DNA of 64,000 bases from Roseiflexus sp. (GTDB lineage: Bacteria > Chloroflexota > Chloroflexia > Chloroflexales > Roseiflexaceae). This document shows, piece after piece, positions 37,343 through 45,625 of this stretch; the first letter of the stretch is position 1, and each line of letters opens with the position of its first letter. A model generated the notes under the pieces. That model saw only the letters and a list, made by a program, of their open reading frames with translations. It ran no database searches and was not told the DNA's origin. The stretch covers positions 1-64,000 of the forward strand of contig JANXAL010000025.1 of the NCBI GenBank assembly GCA_025062325.1. The letters are read 5' to 3'. The position numbers were made by a program, and so were the translations under genes.

Positions 37343-38173
37343 GTGAATGAAAGGGCGCTGCCAGGGATGGCTTCCTCCAATCGTTTGCTGATCAGCCATA
37401 TCACGCTGCGCGGGCGCGAACTGAAGCAACTCTACGAGCAGATTGCCGCATGCCCCGGCATCTCATTTGCGGATCTCGTCGTCGCGCTCACTCCTGAGCA
37501 GCCGGAGACGTTCGGATTAGCAGACACAACGTTGCGGGAAGCGCTCAACTTCCTGCTGATTGCCAGCATGGTCAAGCAGGAGGGCGCAGAACGCCGACGC
37601 GCATCGTTTTACCCGACGCCACAGCTGGTAGACGCTCCCTTTGCGCTGCTCCTTCTTCACCACATCCAGACTCATCCCGACCGACGCCAGCAGGCGCTGG
37701 CGCTCATCCAGCGTCTGCTGGCGGCTGAAGACATCCTGGCGCTGGCGCCAGCGCAGGTGCGGGAACGGATGGAGCGAAGCCCGATAGGGTCGCTCTTTGC
37801 CTGGACAGGCGAAAAAGTCAGGTTTTGGGGGAGCCTGGCTCACTATCTGGGAGTAGTGCGATGGTTTGGAAATAACACCGACATACTGCTCGTCCCTCAG
37901 CCATATCTGCTGTTCCAGGCGTTGGAGTGGATTGTGCGCGGGAACGAGACAGACGAACATCATTTGAGGCGGGTTTTGGATGATATTGATTGCCGCTTTT
38001 TCGCCTGCTATACCACACAAAAGCGGGTTCATCAGGGGGTAGTTCAGTCGCTGCTGGCGCTCGAACGCATGGGAAGTGTGCACTTGAGCCATAGAGCGGA
38101 CGCTGCCAGCTCACTGTTGCTGAACGAGCGGCGCATCAGCCACTTCCGACTGTGTCGAAGGATAATGATATGA
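37343..38173 (+). CDS. Unknown island protein, DpdG-like by size and position
   Basis: 276 aa (GTG start; ATG at 37367 is an alternative). N-terminal half shows a winged-helix-like pattern: GISFADLVVALTPEQPETFG then DTTLREALNFLLIASMVKQE followed by a short hairpin (RRRASFYPT). The rest is helical. In Dpd systems a protein of about this size (DpdG) precedes the large ATPase DpdH; the similarity claimed here is of order and length, not a demonstrated alignment. Overlaps the ATPase start (ATGA). Confidence 0.75.
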   Translation: MNERALPGMASSNRLLISHITLRGRELKQLYEQIAACPGISFADLVVALTPEQPETFGLADTTLREALNFLLIASMVKQEGAERRRASFYPTPQLVDAPFALLLLHHIQTHPDRRQQALALIQRLLAAEDILALAPAQVRERMERSPIGSLFAWTGEKVRFWGSLAHYLGVVRWFGNNTDILLVPQPYLLFQALEWIVRGNETDEHHLRRVLDDIDCRFFACYTTQKRVHQGVVQSLLALERMGSVHLSHRADAASSLLLNERRISHFRLCRRIMI

Positions 38174-40998
38174 AGTATCCGCGCACCTGGAACAACGAGC
38201 GTGTGTTACAGGTTCTGACGACGGAGAGTCGTCAGAAAGAACGAGACCTTTTTATGCGCACCCATCGACCATTCATGCAGATTCGCGTCGATTTCTGCAA
38301 AGAGAAGGGGATACAAAATACGTTCATTGATGAAGATCAGCTACGAGAATTGGTACAGAACAGTTCACTGAATGCACATAATCGCCTTTTCTTTGTGGTT
38401 GGCGAGGCTGGCAGCGGAAAAAGCGAACTATGCCAGTGGCTTGAGTATACCGTTGATGAACGTCGTGTTCTTCCCTTCCATATTCCACGAAGTATGACGA
38501 CGGCAACTGGCGTTGCAGCACTCCTCAGGCAACAATCAAAGGGTTTCATCCCAAAGACGCTATCGAAGACGCCGATAACGGTTCAGGTTCGTCACATTAT
38601 ATCATCAGCAATTATTATCCTCTACGAGGACAGAAGTTCTGTTTTTCCGCCTGAAGAACATTGGGTGCGCCTGATAGAAAGCCATGAGATGCACCAGATG
38701 ATCGAAGTATACCTCCAAAATATCTTGGATGGCGCAAAAACATTTGAATTACTCGCCGATGAAGATGAAATCCGGCGTATACTTAATAAATACAATCTCT
38801 GCTCGTTAATCGAAGATATTTCAAGAAAAAAGGGACTTCTCCGCGAAATCCTTGAGCAAGCTATAGAACAAACATTTTGGCTGGGGGATATCCGGTTAGT
38901 TCTCGATGACATCTCTCGCCACCTCATCCTTCAGAACCGACGACCGTTACTGCTGATTGAAGACATAACCGGTTTCCAGACTCTGAGCGGAAAGCTGCTC
39001 GATTATCTTTTTGATCTCTCGACTGGGCATTTCGACGCGGTTATCGGCGTAACCAGCGGTTTTGAGAGCACACGACTGATTGATTCAGTCAGTGCGAGTG
39101 ATCTGACAGGCGTTCACCATCGTCTGAAAGGACGCTTCGTACTAACCGACGATCACGGCTGCTCGTATGGACTCGAAGATGGTCTGATCGAACTGACGCG
39201 AGCGTACCTGGACGCAGTCAGGGCTGATTATTCTCAGGCTGTGCAGGAACCTTTGTTCTCCGCGTTCAGTCAGGGACTGTATCCATTTACAGAAACTGCA
39301 CTGCGACGCGTTTTCTCCAGCTTGTACGAGGATGGAATTCCGCGTCGAACTCCTCGCCTGTTTCTCGAGCACGTGCTTGCCGCGGCGCTGCTTGCAGAGA
39401 CTCCGCCTTATCTCACATTTGATCGCTCGAGGTACATCAAGGCGCCGCCTCTGTTGTTTCGCACCGATGACGTTCCCGATCCGCATCTTCAGAGCCTGCT
39501 GCGTTGGTACGGCGAGATAGATGACGATTTCATTACGCTCGATGCGCGCATTGCCGACGTATGGGGCGTTCACCTGCCGGAACATGCCTATCGTGAGGGA
39601 GTGTACCGGATCCCTCGCGCATATGCTGGTCCGGCGCCTGACATTGCTAGCAACAGCGCCTGGCAGCAAGAATTGTCTGAACTCCAGAGCTGGCTCAATA
39701 AGGGCGGCATGTATCCCAGTCGCGAGGTGCTCAAACGCGGGATAGAACGTGTGGTGCGTTTGTTCGGTGATCCGCGATCGCTCGGCAATCCTGACGCCGC
39801 CGGTGGCGCATCTATCGTCTATGCGCGCGGCGATGAGCGCCTCCCTATCTCTCTGGGTCGCAACAGCGGCGACCAACCATCCACATCGACCTATATCAAG
39901 CTCAAGATTGCGTGCTCACCTGACGAACGCGGCATTCTTGAGGAACTCGCCTATCTGGCATTGAGCGGTAAAGACCTGCTGCAGGCCTGTCGAAACGTTG
40001 CGCTCACGCTCGAATGGGCGCAGCAGCGCTGGCGAGAATATCATCTGGAGGTCCGGGATCTGTTTGCACGTCATCTGCATGGTATAACGGTTGAACAGTT
40101 CATCTGGACATCGTGGCGATTGATCTGCGGATTGTGCGGCATGCCCTGGGATAGACGACCCCATCTCAAGTCCTGCGATGTGGGCAATATTCCGTATGAT
40201 CGGGTAACTCCCTGGTCGCCTGAACGCCATGGAGCGTGTTACGCCGCTGGCAAGGAGTTCCTGAGATACTCCGATGTCGTGCGCCAGTTGTTCATCGGAA
40301 CGTTTGCGCTCCATGCATCGGTGCTGGACGTTGAAGCGTGTACAGCGGCACAACAAAGCGCCGCGTCTTTGGACGTCATAGATCGACTGGCACGTGTATC
40401 CATCAATGCGTGGCGTAAGTTACCCTTCAGAATTCGCCCAACAGGGCAGAATCTTTCCGATCTGCTCATTCCCCTGCAACGTTATGCGCACGCTCTCAAG
40501 CAACTCAATGTTCAGGTTGCGTACACTGCCGACCTGCTTGATCTCAGGCAAAAGGAACGCCATCTTGCGGCACAAGAACCCTTCGATCACTCCCTGCTCC
40601 AGCGCCATCTTGCGACTTTGCGTCAGCAATGCGGTGAAATTGGGCTGACCTGGCGGCAGCAGTGGGATGAAGCGCTCGATACGCTCAGATCAGTCACCGG
40701 AGAACAATTGATTAATCTACGCCGGGAAATCCAGCGGCTATGCGCTAGCGTTGAAGCGCGGAGCAAGGAAATAACGGACGATATATGGCAATATCAGCAG
40801 TTTCGTTGCCATCTACGCCCGATTATTGATCATCCCTATTGGTTAGCCGTCGCCACTGTGCAAACAATCCAAAGCGATCTGCTCTCAGCCGCTTATACGC
40901 GTTATCGGCGACGAGGCGGCTCGATAACGAACACACGCCAGTATCGGCAGCTGAAAGAAACTATTCGCAATGTCTGGAGTGAAATAACCGATGACTGA
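38170..40998 (+). CDS. Large P-loop ATPase of the island (DpdH/DptF-like)
   Basis: 942 aa; start at the ATGA overlap with the preceding gene (a GTG at 38152 is possible). Walker A FFVVGEAGSGKSELCQWL (residues about 75-91) and Walker B RPLLLIEDITGFQ (258-270) define an AAA/STAND-like ATPase near the N-terminus. The remaining about 650 residues are mostly helical, with a Cys/His-poor middle and a coiled-coil C-terminus. Architecture resembles large ATPases of DNA-modification-dependent restriction (DpdH, DptF). Base composition of the first kilobase is more A/T-rich than neighbours, suggesting transfer. Confidence 0.85.
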   Translation: MKYPRTWNNERVLQVLTTESRQKERDLFMRTHRPFMQIRVDFCKEKGIQNTFIDEDQLRELVQNSSLNAHNRLFFVVGEAGSGKSELCQWLEYTVDERRVLPFHIPRSMTTATGVAALLRQQSKGFIPKTLSKTPITVQVRHIISSAIIILYEDRSSVFPPEEHWVRLIESHEMHQMIEVYLQNILDGAKTFELLADEDEIRRILNKYNLCSLIEDISRKKGLLREILEQAIEQTFWLGDIRLVLDDISRHLILQNRRPLLLIEDITGFQTLSGKLLDYLFDLSTGHFDAVIGVTSGFESTRLIDSVSASDLTGVHHRLKGRFVLTDDHGCSYGLEDGLIELTRAYLDAVRADYSQAVQEPLFSAFSQGLYPFTETALRRVFSSLYEDGIPRRTPRLFLEHVLAAALLAETPPYLTFDRSRYIKAPPLLFRTDDVPDPHLQSLLRWYGEIDDDFITLDARIADVWGVHLPEHAYREGVYRIPRAYAGPAPDIASNSAWQQELSELQSWLNKGGMYPSREVLKRGIERVVRLFGDPRSLGNPDAAGGASIVYARGDERLPISLGRNSGDQPSTSTYIKLKIACSPDERGILEELAYLALSGKDLLQACRNVALTLEWAQQRWREYHLEVRDLFARHLHGITVEQFIWTSWRLICGLCGMPWDRRPHLKSCDVGNIPYDRVTPWSPERHGACYAAGKEFLRYSDVVRQLFIGTFALHASVLDVEACTAAQQSAASLDVIDRLARVSINAWRKLPFRIRPTGQNLSDLLIPLQRYAHALKQLNVQVAYTADLLDLRQKERHLAAQEPFDHSLLQRHLATLRQQCGEIGLTWRQQWDEALDTLRSVTGEQLINLRREIQRLCASVEARSKEITDDIWQYQQFRCHLRPIIDHPYWLAVATVQTIQSDLLSAAYTRYRRRGGSITNTRQYRQLKETIRNVWSEITDD

Positions 40999-41539
40999 AA
41001 AATCAATCATATCTCTGCTTTCAGAAACATGCACGACGCTTGATCATCTGAAAATGCACGATGCTCACGCCGAATCATATGAACGCGCTCAAGAACGGAC
41101 CGCGCTCGTTCTGCAGGCTGCTCAGCGATTACATGCGGCATTGCAACGCCTGAGAGCCGCTTCGCTTCTGCTGAAGGTCGTGGCGCCAGACTGCCATCTT
41201 GCGTCTCTCTGGTCAAGAACCTGCACTGATCTGCAGAAGGGAATGCCGCGCGATTTTCGGGCGCCGGCAGCGGCGATCGTTGAAGGTCATCTTGACCTGC
41301 TGCGATTGATTGAGTATACTGCCTGCTCAGCTGCGGTTGCAGAAGAACGAGGTGATCAGATCGCTGATCATCTTGCACGACTTATGCAAGAGAGCAGTCG
41401 TGACGACGGAGCGCATCCTTCTGCGGTCTATCGGGCGTGGATTGAAGAAGCGCTTAGCGATCTGGTGCGGAAGAAAAATGCAGACGATGCACACGACATG
41501 TGGCAGATGCTGCTCAGGCGATGTGGTGAAGCGCCCTGA
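40991..41539 (+). CDS. Unknown helical island protein
   Basis: 182 aa, overlapping the ATPase gene by 8 nt, so translationally coupled to it. Almost entirely helical with heptad-like leucine/alanine spacing (YERAQERTALVLQAAQRLHA then ALQRLRAASLLLKV). No known motif. It is the last gene of the rightward cluster, ending 27 nt before the converging TGT-like gene. By position it may correspond to DpdI-type small subunits, or be a partner of the ATPase coiled coil. Confidence 0.75.
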   Translation: MTEKSIISLLSETCTTLDHLKMHDAHAESYERAQERTALVLQAAQRLHAALQRLRAASLLLKVVAPDCHLASLWSRTCTDLQKGMPRDFRAPAAAIVEGHLDLLRLIEYTACSAAVAEERGDQIADHLARLMQESSRDDGAHPSAVYRAWIEEALSDLVRKKNADDAHDMWQMLLRRCGEAP

Positions 41540-41566
41540 AACTCTGCTTGAGACGCATGGAACGCA

Positions 41567-42481
41567 CTATGCCGGATCGTTATCGGAAGCGATGGCGGCG
41601 AGCTCCTGATAGAGATGATAGCAATTATGGATGGCTCTCAGGCGAACATAGGATTTTCCTTCAGGGTTTAGCAGACGCGAGCTGTCTTCTCGGCAGACCG
41701 GGCAATCGCAAGGCAAGGGTTGAGTCAGAATCTCGGCGAAGGTGTAATTTCGTCGCCACTCGCTGAAGTGCGGACTCGCAAGTTTGTATCGCCGAAGGGG
41801 GTTGCTGTAGAACAATCCTCCGCGCCAGGCTTCCTGCGCCGGTGCGCTCGAGTCGGCGGATGCGACGCCGAGGCGCGCGAGTTTCGTCAGCACCTCCACT
41901 GAACTGACGCCGAAGATGTGCAGATTGGCGCCGACCGCTTCGAGCGCCGCTTCGACACGACGATAGAATTCATCGCGGTTTGCAGTGACCAGGCGGGCAA
42001 GCGATCCAAGCGCGAATGATGAATATCCCATATCAGCAAGTACTCGCGCTGCATTGTAGATGGTAGAAACATCGTATCCCTGAATAACCCCGACAATCTG
42101 GACATTGGCAGGAAGAGAAATGGTGGCGAGGCGACTGATCAGCCATCGCGCGTTTTCAAGATTATGAACAACCCGTCGTTCCAATTCTCCGAGCGTTTTG
42201 GCGCCGAAGAGAGGAACATCGAGATGGCAGAGACGAATTGGAATGGTGAGAGACATAATCATTTCGCACTGCCGTTCCCAGACGCGGAGGGGCGTCAGCC
42301 ACGGCGCCTTTTGGGCAGGCTGGTAAGCGCCGCTGTCGATCATCAAACTGCTTGGCAGAGATGGCCAGTCACGCGCTCTCCAGGAGCGACTGACATTTGG
42401 CGGACTGACCAGCACGCGGACGTAAGGCAGATAGTGTTGATAAATCGGGTCACTGTTTGTCCATGCTACGTAGTATTGCAT
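41567..42481 (-). CDS. TGT-fold protein, second (short) DpdA-like paralogue
   Basis: 304 aa. It keeps the landmarks of tRNA-guanine transglycosylases: substrate-site Asp in MIDSGAYQ (D49), GVIQG (131-135), the glycine-rich FALGSLARL, nucleophile-position Asp in GVASADSSA (D210), and zinc ligands C258-x-C260-x2-C263 with H285. The tRNA-binding features of housekeeping TGT are absent, and it is short. It would be expected to exchange guanine for a 7-deazaguanine base, probably in DNA given its neighbours. Divergent from the longer DpdA-like gene across a 34-nt spacer. Confidence 0.85.
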   Translation of the reverse strand: MQYYVAWTNSDPIYQHYLPYVRVLVSPPNVSRSWRARDWPSLPSSLMIDSGAYQPAQKAPWLTPLRVWERQCEMIMSLTIPIRLCHLDVPLFGAKTLGELERRVVHNLENARWLISRLATISLPANVQIVGVIQGYDVSTIYNAARVLADMGYSSFALGSLARLVTANRDEFYRRVEAALEAVGANLHIFGVSSVEVLTKLARLGVASADSSAPAQEAWRGGLFYSNPLRRYKLASPHFSEWRRNYTFAEILTQPLPCDCPVCREDSSRLLNPEGKSYVRLRAIHNCYHLYQELAAIASDNDPA

Positions 42482-42515
42482 AGGCGTCGTTCATTTCTGT
42501 AAAAAGACTCAGTAG
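42482..42515. promoter_or_regulatory. Short divergent spacer between the two TGT-like genes
   Basis: Only 34 nt separate the two opposing start codons. That is too short for two independent promoters, so at least one promoter must lie inside the other gene's 5' end, or the two are co-regulated through one site. No clear -10 was identified. Confidence 0.4.
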
Positions 42516-43796
42516 ATGTCGCTCATATATTTTATCCCCGACTGGGATGACCGGGTTGATCCGAATTACGACTTTATTAACGACACGCATTCACCTGATC
42601 GAGATCCATACCATAGCGATTATTACGCCCATCAAATCTATAATGAACCTCCATATGACGGCATTCTCGTGTCCAGGGCGGTCATCGACCGTCAACCGTC
42701 CAAATTAGAACTCATCCGGGATATTGGTTCAATAAAACGATACCTCCGACTTCCAGAAAGTCATACCGTTCTTGGCGACTGCGGCGCTTTTTCGTATTGG
42801 AGAGAAGAGAACCCTCCTTATAAGAACGAAGAGATGCTTGAATTCTATCAGAGGCTCGGCTTTGATTTCGGCGTCTCAGTTGATCATCTTATCTTTGCTG
42901 GGTTAGACCATGACAAAGAACGCCGCTGGAACATAACGATGGAGAATGCTGAAGTGTTTATCAAGCGTCATCGTGCAGGAAGATATACGTTCACACCGAT
43001 TGGAGTAGTCCAGGGTTGGGATCCAGAGTCGTATCGCCGTGGGGCTCGCCAGCTTATCAAGATGGGATATCGTTACATAGCAATTGGCGGGTTGGTCAGA
43101 AGCGCGACGAAAGACATCATCCGGATTTTGTCTGCAATTCAAGAAGAACTGTCTCCAGGGATTCGCGTTCATTTGTTTGGTGTTAACAGACCCGAATACG
43201 TTCATGTGTTTGCTCAGTTGGGAGTAACCAGCTTTGACAGCGCTTCACGTTTACGCCGCGCCTGGATTGACGGCGAGAGAAACTACTTTCTTGGGGATGA
43301 TGCCTACACTGCAATTCGCGTCCCATATTCTTCAAAAATGACAGGGAAATCACCATCCAACGAAAAAGAACTGCAGAAGATGGAAAAAGACGCTCTCACC
43401 AGGTTAAGGGATTATGATCGAGGAATTGTCTCAATAAACCAGGTATTTGAAAGTATTGTCGCATATACCGAACTTTCAGGCAAAATGAGTTCAAGAATGA
43501 GACGGGAATACTGGAGAACTCTCCAGGAAGAGCCATGGAAGCGTTGTCCTTGCGCTATATGTCGATCAATTGGCGTTGAAGTGATTATCTTTCGCGGAAA
43601 CAACAGAAATCGCCGCCGCGGTTTTCATAACACCTGGCAGCTCTATCAGAACATCAAATCCAACTCTGCCTCCGCACCTTCGTGTGATCTCACTCGATAC
43701 GAAGCACTGCTCGCACCTCCCCAACCACTGCCTCCGCCTTCGCCCGATACGCGGCGCGCAGCGCCTCCCCGTGGGGAAGCGGACGGTCGAGGATGA
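42516..43796 (+). CDS. dpdA: DpdA-like DNA 7-deazaguanine transglycosylase
   Basis: 426 aa. N-terminus FIPDWDDRVDPNYDF and YNEPPYDGILVSR match what I recall of DpdA, which inserts preQ0 into DNA guanine positions. Catalytic landmarks: D88 in LGDCGAFSYW, GVVQGWDP (163-170), YIAIGGLVRS, nucleophile-position D241 in TSFDSASRLRRAW, zinc ligands C344-x-C346-x2-C349 and H371. The gene is A/T-rich. The last about 35 residues (Pro/Arg-rich) are encoded on the antisense strand of the HAD gene end, so the natural C-terminus is probably near residue 390. The product needs a preQ0-type precursor; no such synthesis genes are in view. Confidence 0.88.
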   Translation: MSLIYFIPDWDDRVDPNYDFINDTHSPDRDPYHSDYYAHQIYNEPPYDGILVSRAVIDRQPSKLELIRDIGSIKRYLRLPESHTVLGDCGAFSYWREENPPYKNEEMLEFYQRLGFDFGVSVDHLIFAGLDHDKERRWNITMENAEVFIKRHRAGRYTFTPIGVVQGWDPESYRRGARQLIKMGYRYIAIGGLVRSATKDIIRILSAIQEELSPGIRVHLFGVNRPEYVHVFAQLGVTSFDSASRLRRAWIDGERNYFLGDDAYTAIRVPYSSKMTGKSPSNEKELQKMEKDALTRLRDYDRGIVSINQVFESIVAYTELSGKMSSRMRREYWRTLQEEPWKRCPCAICRSIGVEVIIFRGNNRNRRRGFHNTWQLYQNIKSNSASAPSCDLTRYEALLAPPQPLPPPSPDTRRAAPPRGEADGRG

Positions 43797-44550
43797 ACGG
43801 GAACGTCCGTACCGGCGCGCCGAAAACGCTGCGGATGACATCGATAGTCAGCGCCTGCCGGCGCTGGACCTTCACCGGATCGGCGTAGAAATCGAGCAGG
43901 TTCTCATTCGCGCCAAAGTCATCAACGACCAGAACCTCCTGCGGTTGCTCGACAAGACCTGCCTGTACGCAGCGCCAGAAGTGTGCGCTGTCTTTGCGCG
44001 CGCCGAGATCGGCTGAGTTGGCGATCAGGACCGTGCGTGCGCACGGAGGGTCGCTGGCTGGCGTCGAGATGGTCTGCAGTGATGTTGTGCCAGCGTCATC
44101 AACGCGCAACGCCGCTGCGCGCCATCCCATCGCCGCAATCTGGCGCCCAATGTGGTCGGTGGCTTCGGCGTAGTGGTCGGTAGCCACGAGGGGCGTCACG
44201 CATTCTGCCAATTGCAGCGCGTCGAAGAGCGGGCGCCACGCTGGATCGATGACCGATGCCTGGAGGTATGCCTGCACGAACTGTTCAGCGCACTGGAGAA
44301 CGTCATCGGCGGGCAGGCGCGACGCCGGTATGAATTGCGCGATCAGGTGCGCATACGGCGTGCGTGTCGTGCTGCCGGTTTCCCAGGTCGGCTTCACGAT
44401 GTCGTTCCAGTAGCGTTCGACATCCACTCCCAGGTCCCACAGACCACTCTGCCGCAGCGCCTGCTCCAGGCGGTCCGGCATGCCGAAGCGCACTGCTTCC
44501 AGGCTCAACATTCCCGAAAAATCCAGCACCAGCAGTCGCTGTGTCATCAT
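43690..44550 (-). CDS. HAD-superfamily hydrolase
   Basis: 286 aa; start at the ATGA overlap with tenA. Motif I is LVLDFSGML (nucleophile Asp, with Ser at +2 in place of the general-acid Asp), and the late acidic motif is VLVVDDFGANEN. An Arg/Lys-rich loop and cap region occupy about residues 20-130. In plants a TenA-HAD fusion dephosphorylates thiamin monophosphate, so this pair may do the same chemistry (inference from the fusion). Its last about 107 nt are overlapped antisense by the DpdA-like frame. Confidence 0.85.
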   Translation of the reverse strand: MMTQRLLVLDFSGMLSLEAVRFGMPDRLEQALRQSGLWDLGVDVERYWNDIVKPTWETGSTTRTPYAHLIAQFIPASRLPADDVLQCAEQFVQAYLQASVIDPAWRPLFDALQLAECVTPLVATDHYAEATDHIGRQIAAMGWRAAALRVDDAGTTSLQTISTPASDPPCARTVLIANSADLGARKDSAHFWRCVQAGLVEQPQEVLVVDDFGANENLLDFYADPVKVQRRQALTIDVIRSVFGAPVRTFPFILDRPLPHGEALRAAYRAKAEAVVGEVRAVLRIE

Positions 44551-45200
44551 GGCATCCACTGCTCAAGCCAGTAGGCGCTGTCCCAGAACATCCACTCCAA
44601 CCGCGAAGAATACACAAAAGCGTCGCGCATACGGGCTTTCTGCGCTTCGGAAGCATGATCAGCGATCACATCGGTCAGTGCGATGGCGCGATCAACCCAA
44701 CCGCTGAACTCCTGCCCGGCATAGGTGTCGATCCACTTCTGGTATGGGTTATTCGGCGCTGCGCGGCGGTAGATGTCATTCCCGACTTCGCGGTAGATCC
44801 AGAAGCAGGGAAGCAGGGCGGCCATGCCCTCTTCATAACTGCGACAGGCGGCGGTTGCCAGCAGGAAGTTGGTGTAGGCGAAGCAGGAGGGCGACTGCTG
44901 ACGCGTCGGCGCATCGATGCCGAACTCGCGGAAGTAGGTATGGTGCAGCATGCGCTCGACCACTGCCACTCCCTCGGCGAAGCGCACAAACTGGATGATC
45001 GCCTCCTCATCGTAGGCGCGCCCTGCCATTATCGCTAGCGCACGCGCAAAATCCGCCAAGTACAGGGCGTCCTGCTGCATGTAGAAGGCGAACTTCTCGC
45101 GCGGCAGTGTTCCTTGCGCCAGTTCCTCGTTGAACGGGTGGCGAATGATAGCCTGGTAGATGTCGGTGATTGACGACCAGAGCGTTTCAGTAAAGCGCAT
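44547..45200 (-). CDS. tenA: TenA-family thiaminase II
   Basis: 217 aa; start at ATG 45200 behind AGGGAGAAA. Typical TenA: FYMQQDALYLADFARALA near the active site, Cys in TAACRSYEEGMAALLPCFWIY (catalytic-region Cys) and the C-terminal SSRLEWMFWDSAYWLEQW. It recovers pyrimidine from degraded thiamin. A TPP riboswitch lies in its leader, and the HAD gene overlaps its stop, forming a two-gene thiamin-salvage operon. Confidence 0.95.
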   Translation of the reverse strand: MRFTETLWSSITDIYQAIIRHPFNEELAQGTLPREKFAFYMQQDALYLADFARALAIMAGRAYDEEAIIQFVRFAEGVAVVERMLHHTYFREFGIDAPTRQQSPSCFAYTNFLLATAACRSYEEGMAALLPCFWIYREVGNDIYRRAAPNNPYQKWIDTYAGQEFSGWVDRAIALTDVIADHASEAQKARMRDAFVYSSRLEWMFWDSAYWLEQWMP

Positions 45201-45368
45201 AACAATTTCTCCCTGACAGTGCACGACTGTATACGCCTGCGTATGTACTGCGCACGCGGGCGCGTATCGAACGTTTCCGCACGGGGTACGCAAACGCAGC
45301 AATCAGAGAGGTAGTGCACCGTGAAAGAGGAAGGGAGTTGGCAGCAGCGAACGTCAGCGCTCGTTCCG

Positions 45369-45457
45369 ATTTCCTACGCCGGCATTACCCGGATCAGGTG
45401 CAAAGGGTATCTTCTCAGCCTCGCCGCATGCGCGAAGCGCCCCTACGGAACATCCTG
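45369..45457 (-). ncRNA. TPP riboswitch (THI element)
   Basis: Minus-strand sequence carries the THI box parts in order: GGGGCGC, GGCTGAGAAGATACCC, TTTGCACCTGATCCGGGTAA and TGCCGGCGTAGGAA. It lies between a strong promoter and tenA, about 170 nt upstream of the start. It should repress tenA-HAD expression when thiamin pyrophosphate is plentiful. Confidence 0.97.
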
Positions 45458-45458
45458 G

Positions 45459-45487
45459 AGTATACGTTGAGCAACGGCGTCTGTCAA
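45459..45487 (-). promoter_or_regulatory. Consensus promoter of the tenA operon
   Basis: On the minus strand TTGACA, 17-nt spacer, TATACT. Transcription would begin within about 7 nt of the THI element, so the riboswitch is at the very 5' end of the mRNA. Confidence 0.85.
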
Positions 45488-45625
45488 GGCGACGATATAG
45501 CGTAAGAGCACACGGATTGACGCGGATCGAGACGGATTCGCGCGGATCAATCACTCTCTCTCCCGCACCAATCCGCGTGAGTCCGTCGCCCCCGCGGCAC
45601 TCCGTGGTCCCTTCCAGCCCGGCGC
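45488..45625. repeat. Degenerate ACGGATT/GCGGATC repeats
   Basis: Units such as ACGGATTGACGCGGATC, GACGGATTCGCGCGGATC and the reverse AATCCGCGTGAGTCCGT recur in the spacer between the tenA promoter and the DUF4058 gene. They look like a scattered simple repeat; no gene seen. Confidence 0.5.

Noticed and set aside
45488-45560. ACGGATT/GCGGATC units read as a CRISPR-like array
   Set aside because: Units are irregular, partly inverted and without spacers of constant length.
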